Positions 21,897 to 33,905 of a stretch of 64,000 nt of DNA are shown in pieces. The notes under the pieces are model-generated. The model saw only the letters and a list, made by a program, of their open reading frames with translations, had not been told where the DNA came from and did not search any database. This DNA is from Daphnia pulex (Eukaryota; Arthropoda; Branchiopoda; Diplostraca; Daphniidae): NCBI RefSeq assembly GCF_021134715.1, contig NC_060028.1:6284501-6348500 (forward strand), given 5' to 3'. Position numbers and translations under genes: made by a program. Position 1 is the first letter of the stretch; each line of letters begins with the position of its first letter.

Positions 21897-24800
21897 ATGG
21901 TGCTAAATTGGGCCATATGTATTGCAGTTGCAGCAGCAATACATCGAGTTCAATTGGTTGTAGTGTCAGAGGATATACGTTTTCTGAAGGTTTTTATGGT
22001 TCATATTTCGTTCACGACTAACTATTTTTGTAAATTTTCCGGTTTTTAACTGACATTACGAAGATATTTTCAGCTTTATTAATATAGCCTTAACAAGCTG
22101 CCATGTCTTTTTATTGACTTTTTGTGTGATGGTTTGTATTTTCTCTTTTTTCTTCTCATAGGAATCACAGATTGAACAATATGATAATAATACTGGCGAA
22201 GAAGATAATGATTTGGCCAAACAGAGCTCATTCCATCTTAGTTTTCAAACACAACCCACAGAAGATGGTCCCATGATTGTCCCATGGATAAACCATGTGG
22301 GAATTCCCCACAATTCCCCCCCTACTTTACCAATTTGCTACAATCAATCACCTAACCAAAAGGCTGGAGTAGTAAGGCTAGCTCATGTTATATGCCGACA
22401 ACTAGGGTTCATGACAGTGACCAAGTAATTATTTTATATAGCTTTACTTATGTTTCCTTTTCATCCAATTGAAACAACAGCATAGCAAAATGGATCTGAA
22501 TAACATAACCAGTGCTTTATTTAATCCATTTTGTTATCCTTGCCTCATTTGCATTTATTCAGCTGCTTGTCAGTCTGACCAGCAGTAATTTTTATGAAGT
22601 AAATTAATATTCTGCTTTAATAGCCTTTTTGTTTTGTTGTTCTATATTCTAATTGGTGCAAGGATCATAATTTCTGAAAAGATTTTGAAAAACTTTCTTT
22701 TTCGAATTTTGCTTATGTGATATTAATTCGTTGTTGCTATGCATAATTATGATAAATTGTATTTCAGATGGTTTGGCATTAGCAAAGAAGCAGTAGGTCT
22801 GCATTTAAACTCTACCGGTCTTAGTGCTTATTGTCGAGGAGACGAACAGTTCGTGGACCATTGTCAATGGCAGCGCCCTATTGTGCCTTCATGTAGTCAT
22901 ATTCTGGCGATCGAATGCGGTGGTGAGTTGATAGAAATTAAATACTCGATGTGAAATGTTTTTGACATAAATTTTCCTCAATAAGATTGTTCACGCTCGT
23001 ACTTGATGACAGAGGAAACTCGAATAACGTTAGCCTCTCCTGGCTTCCCTGTTTATATTCCACTTGTAGTGTGTGAGTGGAACATCACGTCGATACCGGA
23101 AAATAATGTAAGCTTGCCATTTATTTTTAAGAACCATTTAATTGCATGATAAACAACGTCGCTTTAAAAAATGGAACATTTTTAACCCTTTAAGTTGCTC
23201 ATCAGGTTTCAACAGTTCGAGTTGCCTAGCCCTGTCTATGACGAGGTTGTATTTTCGTTTTTAATATTTACAATTACATTTGGTTTGGAAAGTATGTAAT
23301 GTAAGAAATATGGCTAGTCAGTAAATGATGTCTCCTGTCGATCGGGATCGCTTGACGTCATGTCATACCACGAAGATATCAACAAAATGGCTTTGGATGG
23401 GCGTTTCTGTGGCCGCTACAGCCCAGGTAAGCTCGCATTTAAATATTTTAAATCATCTTCCGGGATCTTACTGTATTTTAAATATTTAATTTTAAATAGG
23501 AAATCTAACAATATTTTCAAATCGTATTCTGATTCGATTTACTGCGAATTCATTTAAGATGGAAGCCATCACTAAAAAAGGCTTTTTAGCTGAATGTTCC
23601 CTTGTATCTGCAGGTAAATTTTTTGGTTTACTAAATACGACGCAGTTTTAATGACTACATTTCCGGCCTACTTCTGGTAGAACTGCAAATGTTTTCAGCA
23701 TGAATCTGTTGTTTAGTACTTATTATTCAGCAAACTGAGATTAATGTTGTCTGTTTGATTTACTTGCAGTCCAGTTGTCAAATCATATTGCTGTTGTTCG
23801 CTGGGTACTGATTGGCTGCGCAATACTGTTTTCCGTTATAACCGCATTATTCCTTTGGGTTTGGTGAGGCGCGTAAATTCAAAGTAATCCAATCAGTCAT
23901 AATTTAAATCGATTTTATATTTAAGGAAAGGAAACTTACGCAAGTTCTGTCTGCATTTTTGTTTAAGCTACTGGGGAAACAACTCTCCAACAAATGAAGA
24001 CCACCCGAGTTTAGCAAGATCCCCTAGACCAACAGCTATTTTATCGTCATCTGTGACGCCATTTAGTCGCATTCCGGGGTTAGAAGAACAGCAAATAGAG
24101 TCCATATATCGTCGCTCAAGGAATGGGGTGAAAGTTCCTGTCCAGGTTTGCGATTCTCGTCACTTGGAACAAACTCGTCGACTGGAGAAATGGCATTCGT
24201 CAAATCACCCTCGTTCGTCATCTGTTGATTTTATATCCATGCAAAGTATGTTTACTTTCATTGAAATTCGACACAATTCTTTTCTAATCTATTTTACTAG
24301 CAATATGTCATTTAATAGAATGTAATAAGCATAGGATTTTTCATAAGATCAATTGTAAAGCATGTTTTATGCATTCACTTGTATATAAATTAATATTTCA
24401 ATACTTTTTCGTGTATGATGCTACTTGCATCAAAAATATTTTCAAAAATCGTAACTTTGCATAATTTTCAAATAAATATTCTAAATATTGGATTTGGAAT
24501 ATTATCGAAAACGAAATAGGTATTAATCCTCTAACAAAGAAGGACATTTCGGTCGCTGCCAATGCGAAAGAAAAGGATGAAAGTCACGTCTACGAGGAAA
24601 TTGACATTGGTTTACAAAATGGAAAGTACACAAATTGTCTTTACAATTTTTGAAAGGATCCCACATTTATTTCCGTTTTTATTTCTTTTATCAACAACAG
24701 GCTGTTCTGAAATATCGTGTATTCATGCGAAAACAAGCACCACATCACCTCCAAGAATAATTATGCCGTTCGTTAGCCGAAGCCATTATGAACCACCTCG

Positions 24801-25198
24801 TATAATGCCATATCAACAAAAGTCACCTCCTGAGCCGTCCTCCACATCAGTTCTGGTTTCGGGATCTCAGTTGCCCTCCCGTGTTCATCAGCCTCTGCGA
24901 GACCCATCACATGGACGGGCATGTCCTTGTTTCAGTTGCAGGTTTCATGTCGCCCTTTTTTGACGCAATGGAAGAGAAACTAATTTTTACAAATATTTTT
25001 TGTTTGAAAGAAACAGCGGATCCATTTTTTCAACGCCCTCCTACTTTCCGCAATCTAGCGAATCTGGTGAGATCAGCCCTGAGATTCTTTCGTTTCAGCG
25101 ATTGTATATGGTATTTTTCTGTTGTCGATTATCTAGGTGATGACAGTGCTTCCCTTAGTGGCATCTATATAAGCCCCGAGCCCGATTCTGAAGAGTAG
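21897..25198 (+). CDS. Single-pass receptor with SRCR and CUB domains
   Basis: Thirteen exons with matching phases: 21897-21989, 22162-22424, 22768-22922, 22986-23107, 23195-23245, 23318-23426, 23500-23613, 23770-23863, 23926-24245, 24520-24609, 24701-24941, 25017-25066 and 25137-25198, giving 587 residues. Order: N-terminal signal sequence (1-25), acidic Asn/Gln-rich linker, SRCR-type domain (HVICRQLGF, then YCRGDEQFVDHC and CSHILAIECG, about 95-170), CUB domain (171-298: ITLASPGFPV, VCEWNI, ILIRFTANSF), transmembrane helix (314-334), and a cytoplasmic tail of about 250 residues. The tail has YEEI (465-468), the preferred site of Src-family SH2 domains, plus HYEPP, MPYQQKSPPEP and GIYISPEP, so it likely signals through tyrosine phosphorylation after ligand binding. 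The ligand is unknown. Exon 10 to 11 uses a weaker donor (ATTG|gtttac). Partial copies lie at 11222-11905 and 32695-33247. Confidence 0.82.
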
Positions 25199-25205
25199 TA
25201 AATTT

Positions 25206-25610
25206 AGGGGAACGTTTGATGTCAATTATTTATTTTCTGTTAACATTGGTTGCCGAGTAAATTTGTTTACGGAGGAAATTTATCGTGTTTTTATCAATAG
25301 TCACTACTATAGTACTAGTAATTTTCTTCATTTTCTTCTGTTCATCTTCTTTTGGTCATTTACTAATTAGTAGTCATCTTCTCCTGATTTTACTTTTGGG
25401 GTCATCTCATTCCGGTCATCGATGTCCAGGTCATTTTCTTCTAGCTATCTTCTTGCATTATCTCTAGTCATCTTCTTACGGCCTTTTAATCATGATATTC
25501 AAATTCATCTTTTTTTCTTATGGTAAATTTAACATTTCGCCTTTGACACGAGATGGTTTGATTTTTGTACGAACTGTTGGCTGTTGACGTTGTTAGTCAA
25601 TAACGAGTAA
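25206..25610. other. Intergenic, no gene seen
   Basis: T-rich sequence with repeated ttttct/catctt motifs. The only open frames are low-complexity hydrophobic ones made by the T-rich composition. Confidence 0.5.
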
Positions 25611-25624
25611 GGCTTGTCTAAAAA

Positions 25625-26440
25625 CATGGTACAAAAATATGATGAAATCAAATGGAAGAAAATGGATCCCGCTTATGTATATCAATTTGCAAAAACGGAA
25701 GGATTTTATCATTATAACTGTCCTACATCTGAACTGTCAGATATCGATAGACTGTCCATCTTAGAAGTTTTTGAAAAGCTTCGAAAAGATTTCCTTCCTC
25801 GCTCGCGCCTCCAAAAAGAATACCAAGATTTCGTTCCTCTACTTTCGGCCTTCAGGGCTTGGCTGATCAGCTTTTCGACCGATTCGAACCCTCGGATTAT
25901 GGACAACTCAAGCAAGAATTTTTAACTTCGTTTTTAGTTTTTTCCGGTTTTTTCCAGAAAGCCCAAGCTGTTGGAAGCTGCTCTAAAGAAGGCGAATCCA
26001 CCACATCGCTTAAATATTCACAAGGGCCCCGCATTACAGGAGAGAAAATTCGTCATGCCTTTGATCACTTCATGTTGTGGGATTTTGAAATCTTCAAGTC
26101 AAATGGATCGTTACGGCTGGAAAATAGTAACAGTGGAGTCAGAAGTAATACCTGTTTCCACCTCATCTGACGACGCCGAAGAGCTTGTTGAATTCTACGA
26201 TATTAGTCAATCGCGACCTGTAGTCTGCTTTTACATGACCCATCGTACGGTTACTGGTTGAGCGCACTCCGTCTGAAATTGGTGGCTTTTGTCGACTGGA
26301 ACTTGCTCTCCGCCTCGTTGCCTTCATTTCTCTGGTTGCTACAACTTACCTGTGAGAGCATCATTGCTGAAGAAAGCCCAAGAGATTTCTACCCAGTCTT
26401 TAACGCTTTGGAGGCTATCGTTTTCATATAGGTCACACAG
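25625..26440 (+). pseudogene. Unrecognised broken gene, conserved with the 32.3 kb copy
   Basis: The frame from the ATG at 25626 reads MVQKYDEIKWKKMDPAYVYQ and continues to about residue 75. The coding signal then moves to another frame (GLADQLFDRFEPSDYGQLKQ, about 25855-25925), then to a third (PKLLEAALKKANPPHR... to a stop at 26259), and again afterwards (WLSALRLKLVAFVDWNL... to about 26430). No GT-AG pair explains the first or last change, although an acceptor (tttttccag at 25957) may serve the second. The 5' part is repeated in altered form at 32480-32690. No known domain was seen. Probably a recently disabled gene; sequencing errors are the alternative. Confidence 0.45.
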
Positions 26441-26529
26441 ATGTGAAACATATAACATTACCGGCAAAAAGGAGTTAACGAAGCGACTATACAACGCATT
26501 AAGAACAGAATTCAAAAAATTTTCTTAAA

Positions 26530-27010
26530 AATGCATCTCCATAATCTACTTTAATGCGCTAAATATTTCTATATTAAATAATTGTACCTCGAAATGTTGC
26601 TTTGATCCGTAAGAAATTAAGCAGATCAAAATGGAAAGTAACGGCCATCTATGAACAATCCGGAAAACCAACACAAATTCTTAGTAATGCATTAACCGTG
26701 ATGAACTGAGGTAAAAAAGGTCAAATAAAACTATAATTTGAGCGACATTTTTATTTCTGGATCAAGAATCACGCTATACATAGAACGGATCACTAAAATA
26801 ATAAGTAAATCCGTGGAATGAGGCGAATTAACTTCACCTTTTTCAAGGGCGGAGTTGAGTGTTTCCACGATTTCCGGGTACACACGATACGCTTTCTCAC
26901 TTCCGATAATAAGCTTACAGGTGTAGAATAATTTACATTCTCTTCGGGAGATGAATGAGTTTAAACAATGAGATTGGCTTTGCCTTAATTACACGAGACA
27001 AGGATTCCAA
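26530..27010. other. Intergenic, no gene seen
   Basis: Between two unrecognised loci. A few AATAAA-like strings; no exon-like frame on either strand. Confidence 0.5.
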
Positions 27011-27013
27011 AGT

Positions 27014-30000
27014 CTAGGCAGCTTCACCTTCAGACGCCGATAGGTAATCAGGATCTCTCTCTCGAACATGGCATTTTCTGGTAGTTACACGACGAGGTTT
27101 TGATTGACAATCGCCTGGTTTCATTTGCAAAGATATCCCCACATTTTCAACATCAAAAGCTGCGCTAGCATCACCCAGCGAATGTCCTTTGGCAGCCGCT
27201 TTTTTGGTTTTACTTTTTTTCTTGGAAGAATTAACGGCAGTAGGTCGCAAAGTTTTTTTCTTTCAAAGGCTTTTTCGATTTTTTAGAAGTTGATGGTTTC
27301 TCCTTGGACGTCAGGGTCTCTTTTAACACACGATCCAGCAATGCCAATTGCCAATCGCTCGATTCGGAGACTCCGGGTTCACTCTTCTTCTTTCTTCTGG
27401 ATGAACGGCTGTCCGACGCTGATGGGTGGTTGGTTTCGTTCCGAGTGGCGTTTCCTAAAGGCACTTTTTTTCGATTTGACATCAACTTTTTTCTCTTCTT
27501 TCTTCTTGCGTACCGTTTTGGAAGCGATGGGATTGGGATCGGATGTCGAAACAGAAGCAGACGGCATTTTGATTTCTTTTTTGGTTTTATTTTGACCTTT
27601 TTTCTTTGTAGATGGAACGGCGATAGGTGGACCAGTTTCATTTGTCGTAGGCTGTTTCGAATTAGAAGTTGATGATTGATCTTCGGATAACAGGGACTCT
27701 TTTAGCACACGATCCAACAATGCCAATTGCCAATCGCTAGACTCGGAAACTCCTGATTTACTCTTCTTCTTTTTTACGGATGAACGGCTGTCCGAGGCAG
27801 ATTGTTGGTTGGTTTCGTTCTTGGTAGCGTTTTCTAACCGCGCTTTTTTTGATTAGACATCAACTTTCTTCTCCTCTTTCCTCTTGCGTACGATTTTAGG
27901 AGAAGAAACGGCTAATGGAGCGGTGACAAGATCAGATGTCCATACAGAAGTAGACGGCAAGTGTATGGAACTCATCCTTTTGGCTTTGGGCGGACTCGAT
28001 TTCACTGTAGAAGGACCAGCAATCGGGAGCAAAGTTTCTTCTACTATTCCATGATTGTAGGTACCAGGCTGATTACACGCTTCTTCTTCCGTGGCTGTTT
28101 CAGTCTCCACTGTTGGCAGCTGGGCGAAATTGGAAGTTGACGATGATTTATCTTGAGATAGCAGAGACTCTTTCAGCGATTCTTTCAACACACGATCCAC
28201 CAACGAAATATCCCATCGGTACGATTTCGAAACTCGGTGTTTGCTCTTTTTCTTCCTTCCTGGTGTAGAACGTTTACTCGAATGGGACTGTTCATTTGTT
28301 TTATTCTGGGAGGCGTTTCGTAGTCGCTTGGTTTTCGACTTAAGGATTTTCATTTTGTTTTTATTTGTGCCTACTGTTATAGGAGTAGAAACGGCCAAAG
28401 GCGTGGAGACGACATATGGCGTAGATGCGACAGGAGAAGATGTTTCCTGGTGAATCGTTGAATTCATTTTCTCCCTGTGGTTGTCATCTTTATTTCGATT
28501 GCCTTCTTGAACTTCACAGAAGATATCTTTGTCTAAAATTTAAACAAACAAGCTACAAAAATAATCTGAAATTCTAATCTACATGTGATTAGTGTACCTT
28601 CGTCTTCGCTAAAAAAATGCGAACATGTCTGGACTTGAAACCTCAAAATCCCGGGAAAAACCTTGAAACAGACACACAAGAAATTAAATTTTAATCCTAG
28701 AAAGCAGATGGATGTAGTTGAATTACTTCTATTGTTAAAGTTCGATGCACTTCGGTTAGGTGATTGGACCAACGCTTCTTCGGGTATCACAATCTCGGCT
28801 GGCTCTGCTAGATAAGTGGACGCGTGGATGTCCATATCAAGTTTTCTTATAGCTTGAGCGACACTAATATCAATTGCTCCTTTCATACTGTTGCTACAAA
28901 CGCTAAAACCTGCAAAAACAACAAAAAAATTAAAAAGGAAACGGCACATGTTATATAATAAAATCTTATGTTTACTGTCAAATTCCACAAAACGACAGTG
29001 ATCTCCATTGGGGATAACGTCTCGTGGTGGATTCGGAACATCAGAAAACTGCAGGACGGGTGTGAAACAGCCGGAAACAGACGAAGTTGGTGATACCGAT
29101 GGATAAGAAGCTATAGATAATAAATACAAACAGATTGTTATTATTCAATGAAAAAGTTGACTTTGCCACACTATAGAAAAGCATTAACTTACAAGGTATT
29201 GATGCAGGATAATTGTTAGAAATTACTTCTGGCGTAACTCCTTCGCCATCGCTATCTTCATCACTATCTTGGAACTCGTCATCAAGTTCATCGGAATACG
29301 AATGCTCATCACCTGATGATGGAGGAGTGCACTCATCGCTTTCATCATCATCTACGGTGAATGATCCCCATCTTCCGTGCTCGACAAACGTTGTCCAGCG
29401 GGTTTTATCGCCAACATACTTACAGTCGGCTGACAAGGATTTGGTTCACACCATTTTGAAGTGCTGTCATTTCCACCGTCCTGCGAGAGTGACTCATCGG
29501 TCATTACGTTGTTGTCGCCATGCTCCCATTCATCCAGGGAAGAATCCAGTGATTCAAAAGATCTAACAGAGCAAGTTGATATTGTAGCCGATCTTCACGC
29601 ACGGGTCATGCGGAGCGCTTTGTTTTGGACGCGCATTGTCCTCCTCTTCTTATATCGCTTGGCTATCATATTGCTAATATCAAGTTTTAACAGCTTTCTC
29701 GTATTTAGATGAATTTTGCCAGTTCGGATGTAATCGGTTTTTCCCCATTTTTGAAGTTGCCATCATTTTGGGATACACATAATCAACTCTAGACATTTGT
29801 TCACACACCGTTGGGTGCAGGGGCGAATGAAATGGGCACTGCATCCGAACCGAAGTCGGATTCATTGTCAGAGATACTGCAAGTCGCAGAATTAAGAGTA
29901 TGCAAGTAGTGTTTACATAGATCTAATACCTAAAAAAGGAAGAAAAAAATGGGAGGTTCCTTTAAGAAATTTTAAAATATTTATGTGACATTCAATAAAA

Positions 30001-31183
30001 ACACCTTTGAATTTCCAAAATCTCTCTTTGCAATCATTTCAAGGAAGGAGATGGTAAGATTTGGACTGGCTTTTGGAATATGCAACTTGATTATATTCAA
30101 GGCATGAAGGGCACCAGAGACTCCGAAATTTCGTTTAGACTCTTTTTCAACATACCTATGACAAAATCACAATTTTTTAATTAGCAATGTATGTTTTATT
30201 TCAAAGTATATCACAATATACTTCTAAAGAAATGCTTCAGCTTCTTCTTGTAATTTCAACTTCATCAAAATGTAAGTGTAGGGTTCAGCAAACAAAGCTC
30301 AAAGGGTTTCTTTGTAAACAGCAGTTGGAATGACTCCGTATTTAATTACATGGAGCATCTAATCATCACCAGTATCCATAGTCTGGTAATCCACAATGTT
30401 CTTGTATCCCATTTAAGTAAAGCTGACAATGAAGCAGCTTTAGCAGTTTCACAAAAATGTGTTTCAAATGCTGATTCCTTAGCTAAAAAAAAAATAAAAA
30501 TTCATCATTTGTTAATACTTAATATTAATCTCAATGAAGAAAAAGTAAAAGAAACAAATACCAGTAAAATTGCAAGCTTCCTGGTAAGCTTGATCATACA
30601 TTTCTTTGTTTAAAAGGAGAACTGTGTGAAATAGAAGCAACTCACTGTGATGAACTTTTAGCGGCTTGAGGAATACATTTTAAAATTCCGACAACAAGGG
30701 CAGGAAAAAAGCACAATCTTTCTGTAGAAAATTTACAAACATTTTCCACAAAAATTGTTTTCCAACTTGCTGATTTTCAATCTGTCAGTGATCACTAATT
30801 AGTTAAGGAAATCTATGCAAATTCCATGCATATTTATTATAACCTACCAAGTATCTCAAGATTTTAAAGCTCATGTCATAAATGCAATGTTGTTCACAAT
30901 TATGTTGTAGCGAGGAAAACAATTGTGATGGTATGTGCATTGGTTCCTGTTATTCTACTAGATAAAACCATGGTTGTGTTTAAGGAATAACTTTAAAAGT
31001 GTAAAAGTTATTACCTGCTTTTGGATGAAGTCAGTAAGTTTAAAATCATCATTTTCAAATCTTGCGAGAAGGTCGTACTACAAAATAAAGGGTAGGAAGA
31101 CATCACATTTACGGTTACATTGCCAATGTGCAACATTTTAACAGTTAAGAATACGTACCACTCTTCGCTTTGCCACTACTCAT
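27014..31183 (-). pseudogene. Unrecognised multi-exon nuclear-type protein, frame broken repeatedly
   Basis: Minus-strand exons with good borders: possible first exon 31183-31159, then the exon reading YDLLARFENDDFKLTDFIQK, EPMHIPSQLFSSLQHNCEQH, IENQQVGKQFLWKMFVNFLQ, a helical part ending at 30005 (SGALHALNIIKLHIPKASPN), 29929-29805 and 29562-29424, an acidic Ser/Asp/Glu part near 29350-29170, a short exon near 28910-28700, and a Lys/Ser-rich C-terminal half (28467-27014). The N-terminal half is helical and repeat-like; the C-terminal half looks nuclear. The frame is interrupted by in-frame stops at 30680-30682 (TAA), 30299-30301 (TGA), 30224-30226 (TAG) and 27853-27855 (TAA), and by shifts near 29424 and in A runs near 27470 and 27260. 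Splice sites and frame are otherwise kept, so the loss is recent or the sequence has errors. Confidence 0.55.
27300..28230 (-). repeat. Three protein repeats with a DRVLKE(S/T)L core
   Basis: The coding repeat DRVLKESL/DRVLKETL is found at about 28193, 27710 and 27331, spaced 483 and 379 bases. Around each core is a Ser-rich stretch (SSTSN or PSTSK) and, before it, a Lys-rich tract. Units 2 and 3 are closest (DWQLALLDRVLKE in both). They are internal duplications within the gene at 27014-31183. Confidence 0.8.
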
Positions 31184-31565
31184 TTGATTCAATTTTCAAA
31201 AAATCTAGACCGAAAAGGGGAAAACCATGAAGCAGATTGTGTGACATGTGATATTGTGATTGTGATTTTGTGCTGTTCGATCTGCTGTTGCACAAACAGC
31301 AGACTAAGTTTTAATGGCGGGTAATTTCGAATTCGAACGTGCTATGCGACACGAATGCCATCTAGAGATGAATGTACGACTCGACATTCTATTGGGAATT
31401 TCAAATAATTTTTTTAGAATGATCCTTTTATTATTTTTTAAAAAGAAACCTTAGGTAGATCTATATTTAAAAAGTAAAATAATTTTGAAGGAATTGATTG
31501 ATAAATTACAATAAATTAATCGAGTGCCGAGTCAAAAGCTTGCCTTCAAGAAATCACTGTTTAGA

Positions 31566-31802
31566 TGTAACGCGCACGGTGTAGTGGTTAGCGCGTCGGC
31601 TTGTTTACTATGAATTTAAACAAATTGATGGATGGTATCAGTGAGTAAGTCATCGCTGCACCCGATATTCAAGCGTCTGATCGAGGAGTGGTTAATTCTT
31701 ATCACACCTACGTTAGACGCCTAGACTAGGGCCCCGTTGGAAGTGAATAGGGAGCCAAGATCCCTCCTATAGGGAAAGTCTTCCAACGCTCTTCGAATCC
31801 AT
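31566..31802 (+). repeat. tRNA-like SINE remnant
   Basis: An A-box-like stretch (ggtgtagtggttagcgcg) at 31578-31595 and a B-box-like stretch (cttcgaatccat) near 31791 are 200 bases apart, far more than in a tRNA. Between them is a hairpin (gttggaag...cttccaac, about 31737-31787). Probably a composite or interrupted tRNA-derived repeat. No functional tRNA. Confidence 0.35.
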
Positions 31803-32209
31803 ATTTTTGTATTTAATTGAAAATTAATTTTTTTAATATCATTTATTTGAAAATTTATTTATAAATTTATTTATTATTGCCAACATTTTTAATTTTTTCG
31901 ATTTTCCCAGATCAAGTATCCAATGTTAGCAATATCTACGACATCCGGATAGTGGTTCAAATATGATTTCATGCAAACAAATTTTATTGCCATAATCTAA
32001 TTTTAAAAACACTATCTATTGTAAGGAATGACTGTAATTTGAAAATAATCAGGTTTTTTATAATTATTTTTATCATTTTGTGGTTTAGGAAAATGTTTAA
32101 ACCAACGTGGTCTCGAGGGGTGTACCGTGTACGAAGGTTTTATTTCGCGTTCGAAATCAATTAAATTAATAAAAACACGATCAAAAACTATATATTTTTA
32201 TTTTTAAGA

Positions 32210-32690
32210 TCCTGGTTGCTATGAAATTGATACTTGGATTAGACGGAACTACAGAATTTCAGATTCTTCCACGAATGTTAACAATTTGTTAAAACTAAAA
32301 CCTTTTTCGAGCTTCGCTAGCAAGCAGCACGGATTTGAAAATGAAAATAACCAAGAAAAATCTCAGGGCCTAAAAACTCTGTTTTTCTGGAAAGAGTGGG
32401 TTCGATTTATTGAATACCGGCGCAACGTCATCGATCGCACTCATGTTCCAACAGCGATCCGCAAAGCAATCGGAAGAAAATGGATCCCGCTTCGTCCCGT
32501 TTATGTGTATCAATTTGCGCAAACTGAAAAAAGTAAAAAGTAACCGCCCTACAACTAAATTGTCAGAAATCGATAGACTGTCCGTCTAAGAATTTTTTGA
32601 AAAAGCTTCAAAGGGATTTCCTTCCCCGCTCAGGCCTCACAAAAGATTTTTTTCCTCTATTTTCGGCCTTCAGGGCTTAGCTTTCGGAAT
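32210..32690 (+). pseudogene. Rearranged copy of the unrecognised gene at 25.6 kb
   Basis: After an acceptor (tttttaag at 32209) the frame reads DPGCYEIDTWIRRNYRISD... and SQGLKTLFFWKEWVRFIEY to a stop at 32541. From 32480 it resembles 25660-25870 (WIPLRPVYVYQFAQTEK versus KKMDPAYVYQFAKTE), then decays with indels to 32690. It holds an upstream part not visible at 25.6 kb, so the parent gene had at least one more exon. Family not recognised. Confidence 0.55.
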
Positions 32691-32694
32691 GTTT

Positions 32695-33247
32695 GAAATT
32701 CGACACAATTCTTTTCTAATCTATTTTACTAGCAATGATATATGTCATTTAATAGAATGCAATAAGCATAGGATTTTTTAAAAGATCAATTGTAAAGCAT
32801 GTTTTATGCATTCACTTGTATATAACTTAATATTTCAATAATTTTTCGTGTATGATGCTACTTGCATCAAAAATATTTTCAAAAATCGTAACTTTGCATA
32901 ATTTTCAAATAAATATTCTAAATATTGGATTTGGAATATTATCGAAAACGAAATAGGTATTAATCCTCTAATAAAGAAGGACATTTCGGTCGCTGCCACT
33001 GCGAAAGAAAAGGATGAAAGTCACGTCTACGAGGAGATTGACATTGGTTTACAAAATGGAAAGTAGACATTGTCTTTACAATTTTTGAAATGATCCCACA
33101 TTTATTTCCGTTTTTATTTCTTTTATCAACAACAGGCTGTTCTGAAATATCGTGTATTCATGCGAAAACAAGCACTACATCACCTCCAAGAATAATGATG
33201 CCGTTCGTTAGCCGAAGCCATTATGAACCACCTCTTATAATGCCATA
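32695..33247 (+). pseudogene. Partial copy of receptor exons 10-11
   Basis: Matches 24258-24810, including intron 9, exon 10 (with the YEEI codons kept) and the first part of exon 11 (MPFVSRSHYEPP), then stops abruptly and is followed by a stop codon. It lies directly after the copy of 25.7-25.87 kb, so the order of the two blocks is reversed relative to the source. Confidence 0.85.
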
Positions 33248-33262
33248 TCAACAAAAGTCAGT

Positions 33263-33905
33263 TTAACTCACTTCGCTATTCGCTATCGAAACGAGATGGT
33301 TTAATTTTTGTACGAACTGTTGGCTGTTGTTAGTCGATAACGAGTAAGGCTTGTCTAAAAAATCTTCTTCGGTGAGGATCCTTATCAACTGCTCAACACT
33401 TAGCCGAACCTTTTTAGTGCACTGAAGGTGCAAATCCTTTGCGTCACATCTGGGAACACCTGAGAGTTTGTTCAGTACAAATTTTTCGTTGCTGGAGAAC
33501 TGGACGACAACGCCTTTGACTTGACGTTCGGCGGGAACGTAGAAAGATCTTCTTCCATCCAATAGTTTGAAAACATTAAATGCGGGATGCATTTTTTTTT
33601 CTAGTTGATGTAGTATGGTAGGTTTTGAATTCAACGATATTGGCTTGAGGGGAAATACGACCAGTACATAAAAACTTGAATAAATAACGCGGTTCGAGGA
33701 CTAGTTCTTCTCCTGGTATATCATTCAAGGTCCCGTTGTTATAATTCCATGTTTTACCTTGATACAAAAATATCTTTTTGGAGGTTTTGTCTTCCTTAAG
33801 ACGTTTCATTTCTTCTTCAGCTTTCTTTATTACATTTCTTAATTCCTCGTCTTTGGAATTTTTATTAGTTGATGATCCGTCCGGTTGGTTTGAATTTGGA
33901 AACAT
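33263..33905 (-). CDS. Unrecognised intronless protein, one frame break in an A run
   Basis: Two minus-strand frames continue each other. ATG at 33905 reads MFPNSNQPDGSSTNKNSKDE, with a Lys/Glu-rich helix and then RYLFKFLCTGRISPQ. The second frame follows from the run of A/T near 33593 and reads MHPAFNVFKLLDGRRSFYVP and KVRLSVEQLIRILTEEDFLD to a stop at 33263. A single-base slip joins them into about 200 residues. No known domain is recognised. It sits in DNA inserted between two halves of a sequence that is continuous at 25.6 kb, so it arrived later, perhaps as a retrocopy. No poly(A) tail or target duplication was seen. Confidence 0.45.

Noticed and set aside
25285..25467. Hydrophobic 60-codon frame
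   Set aside because: Made by T-rich repetitive DNA; no signal or context for a membrane protein.
27104..27726. Plus-strand frames across the Lys/Ser-rich repeats
   Set aside because: Antisense shadows of the minus-strand repeat protein; Phe/Leu-rich because they oppose Lys and Glu codons.
29041..29436. Fully open frame through DCKYVGDKTRWTTFVEHGRW as coding
   Set aside because: Not fully rejected: a gtaagt donor (29423) and a ccgtag acceptor make a 72-base intron likely here, but the phase does not close, so neither reading was given as an exon.
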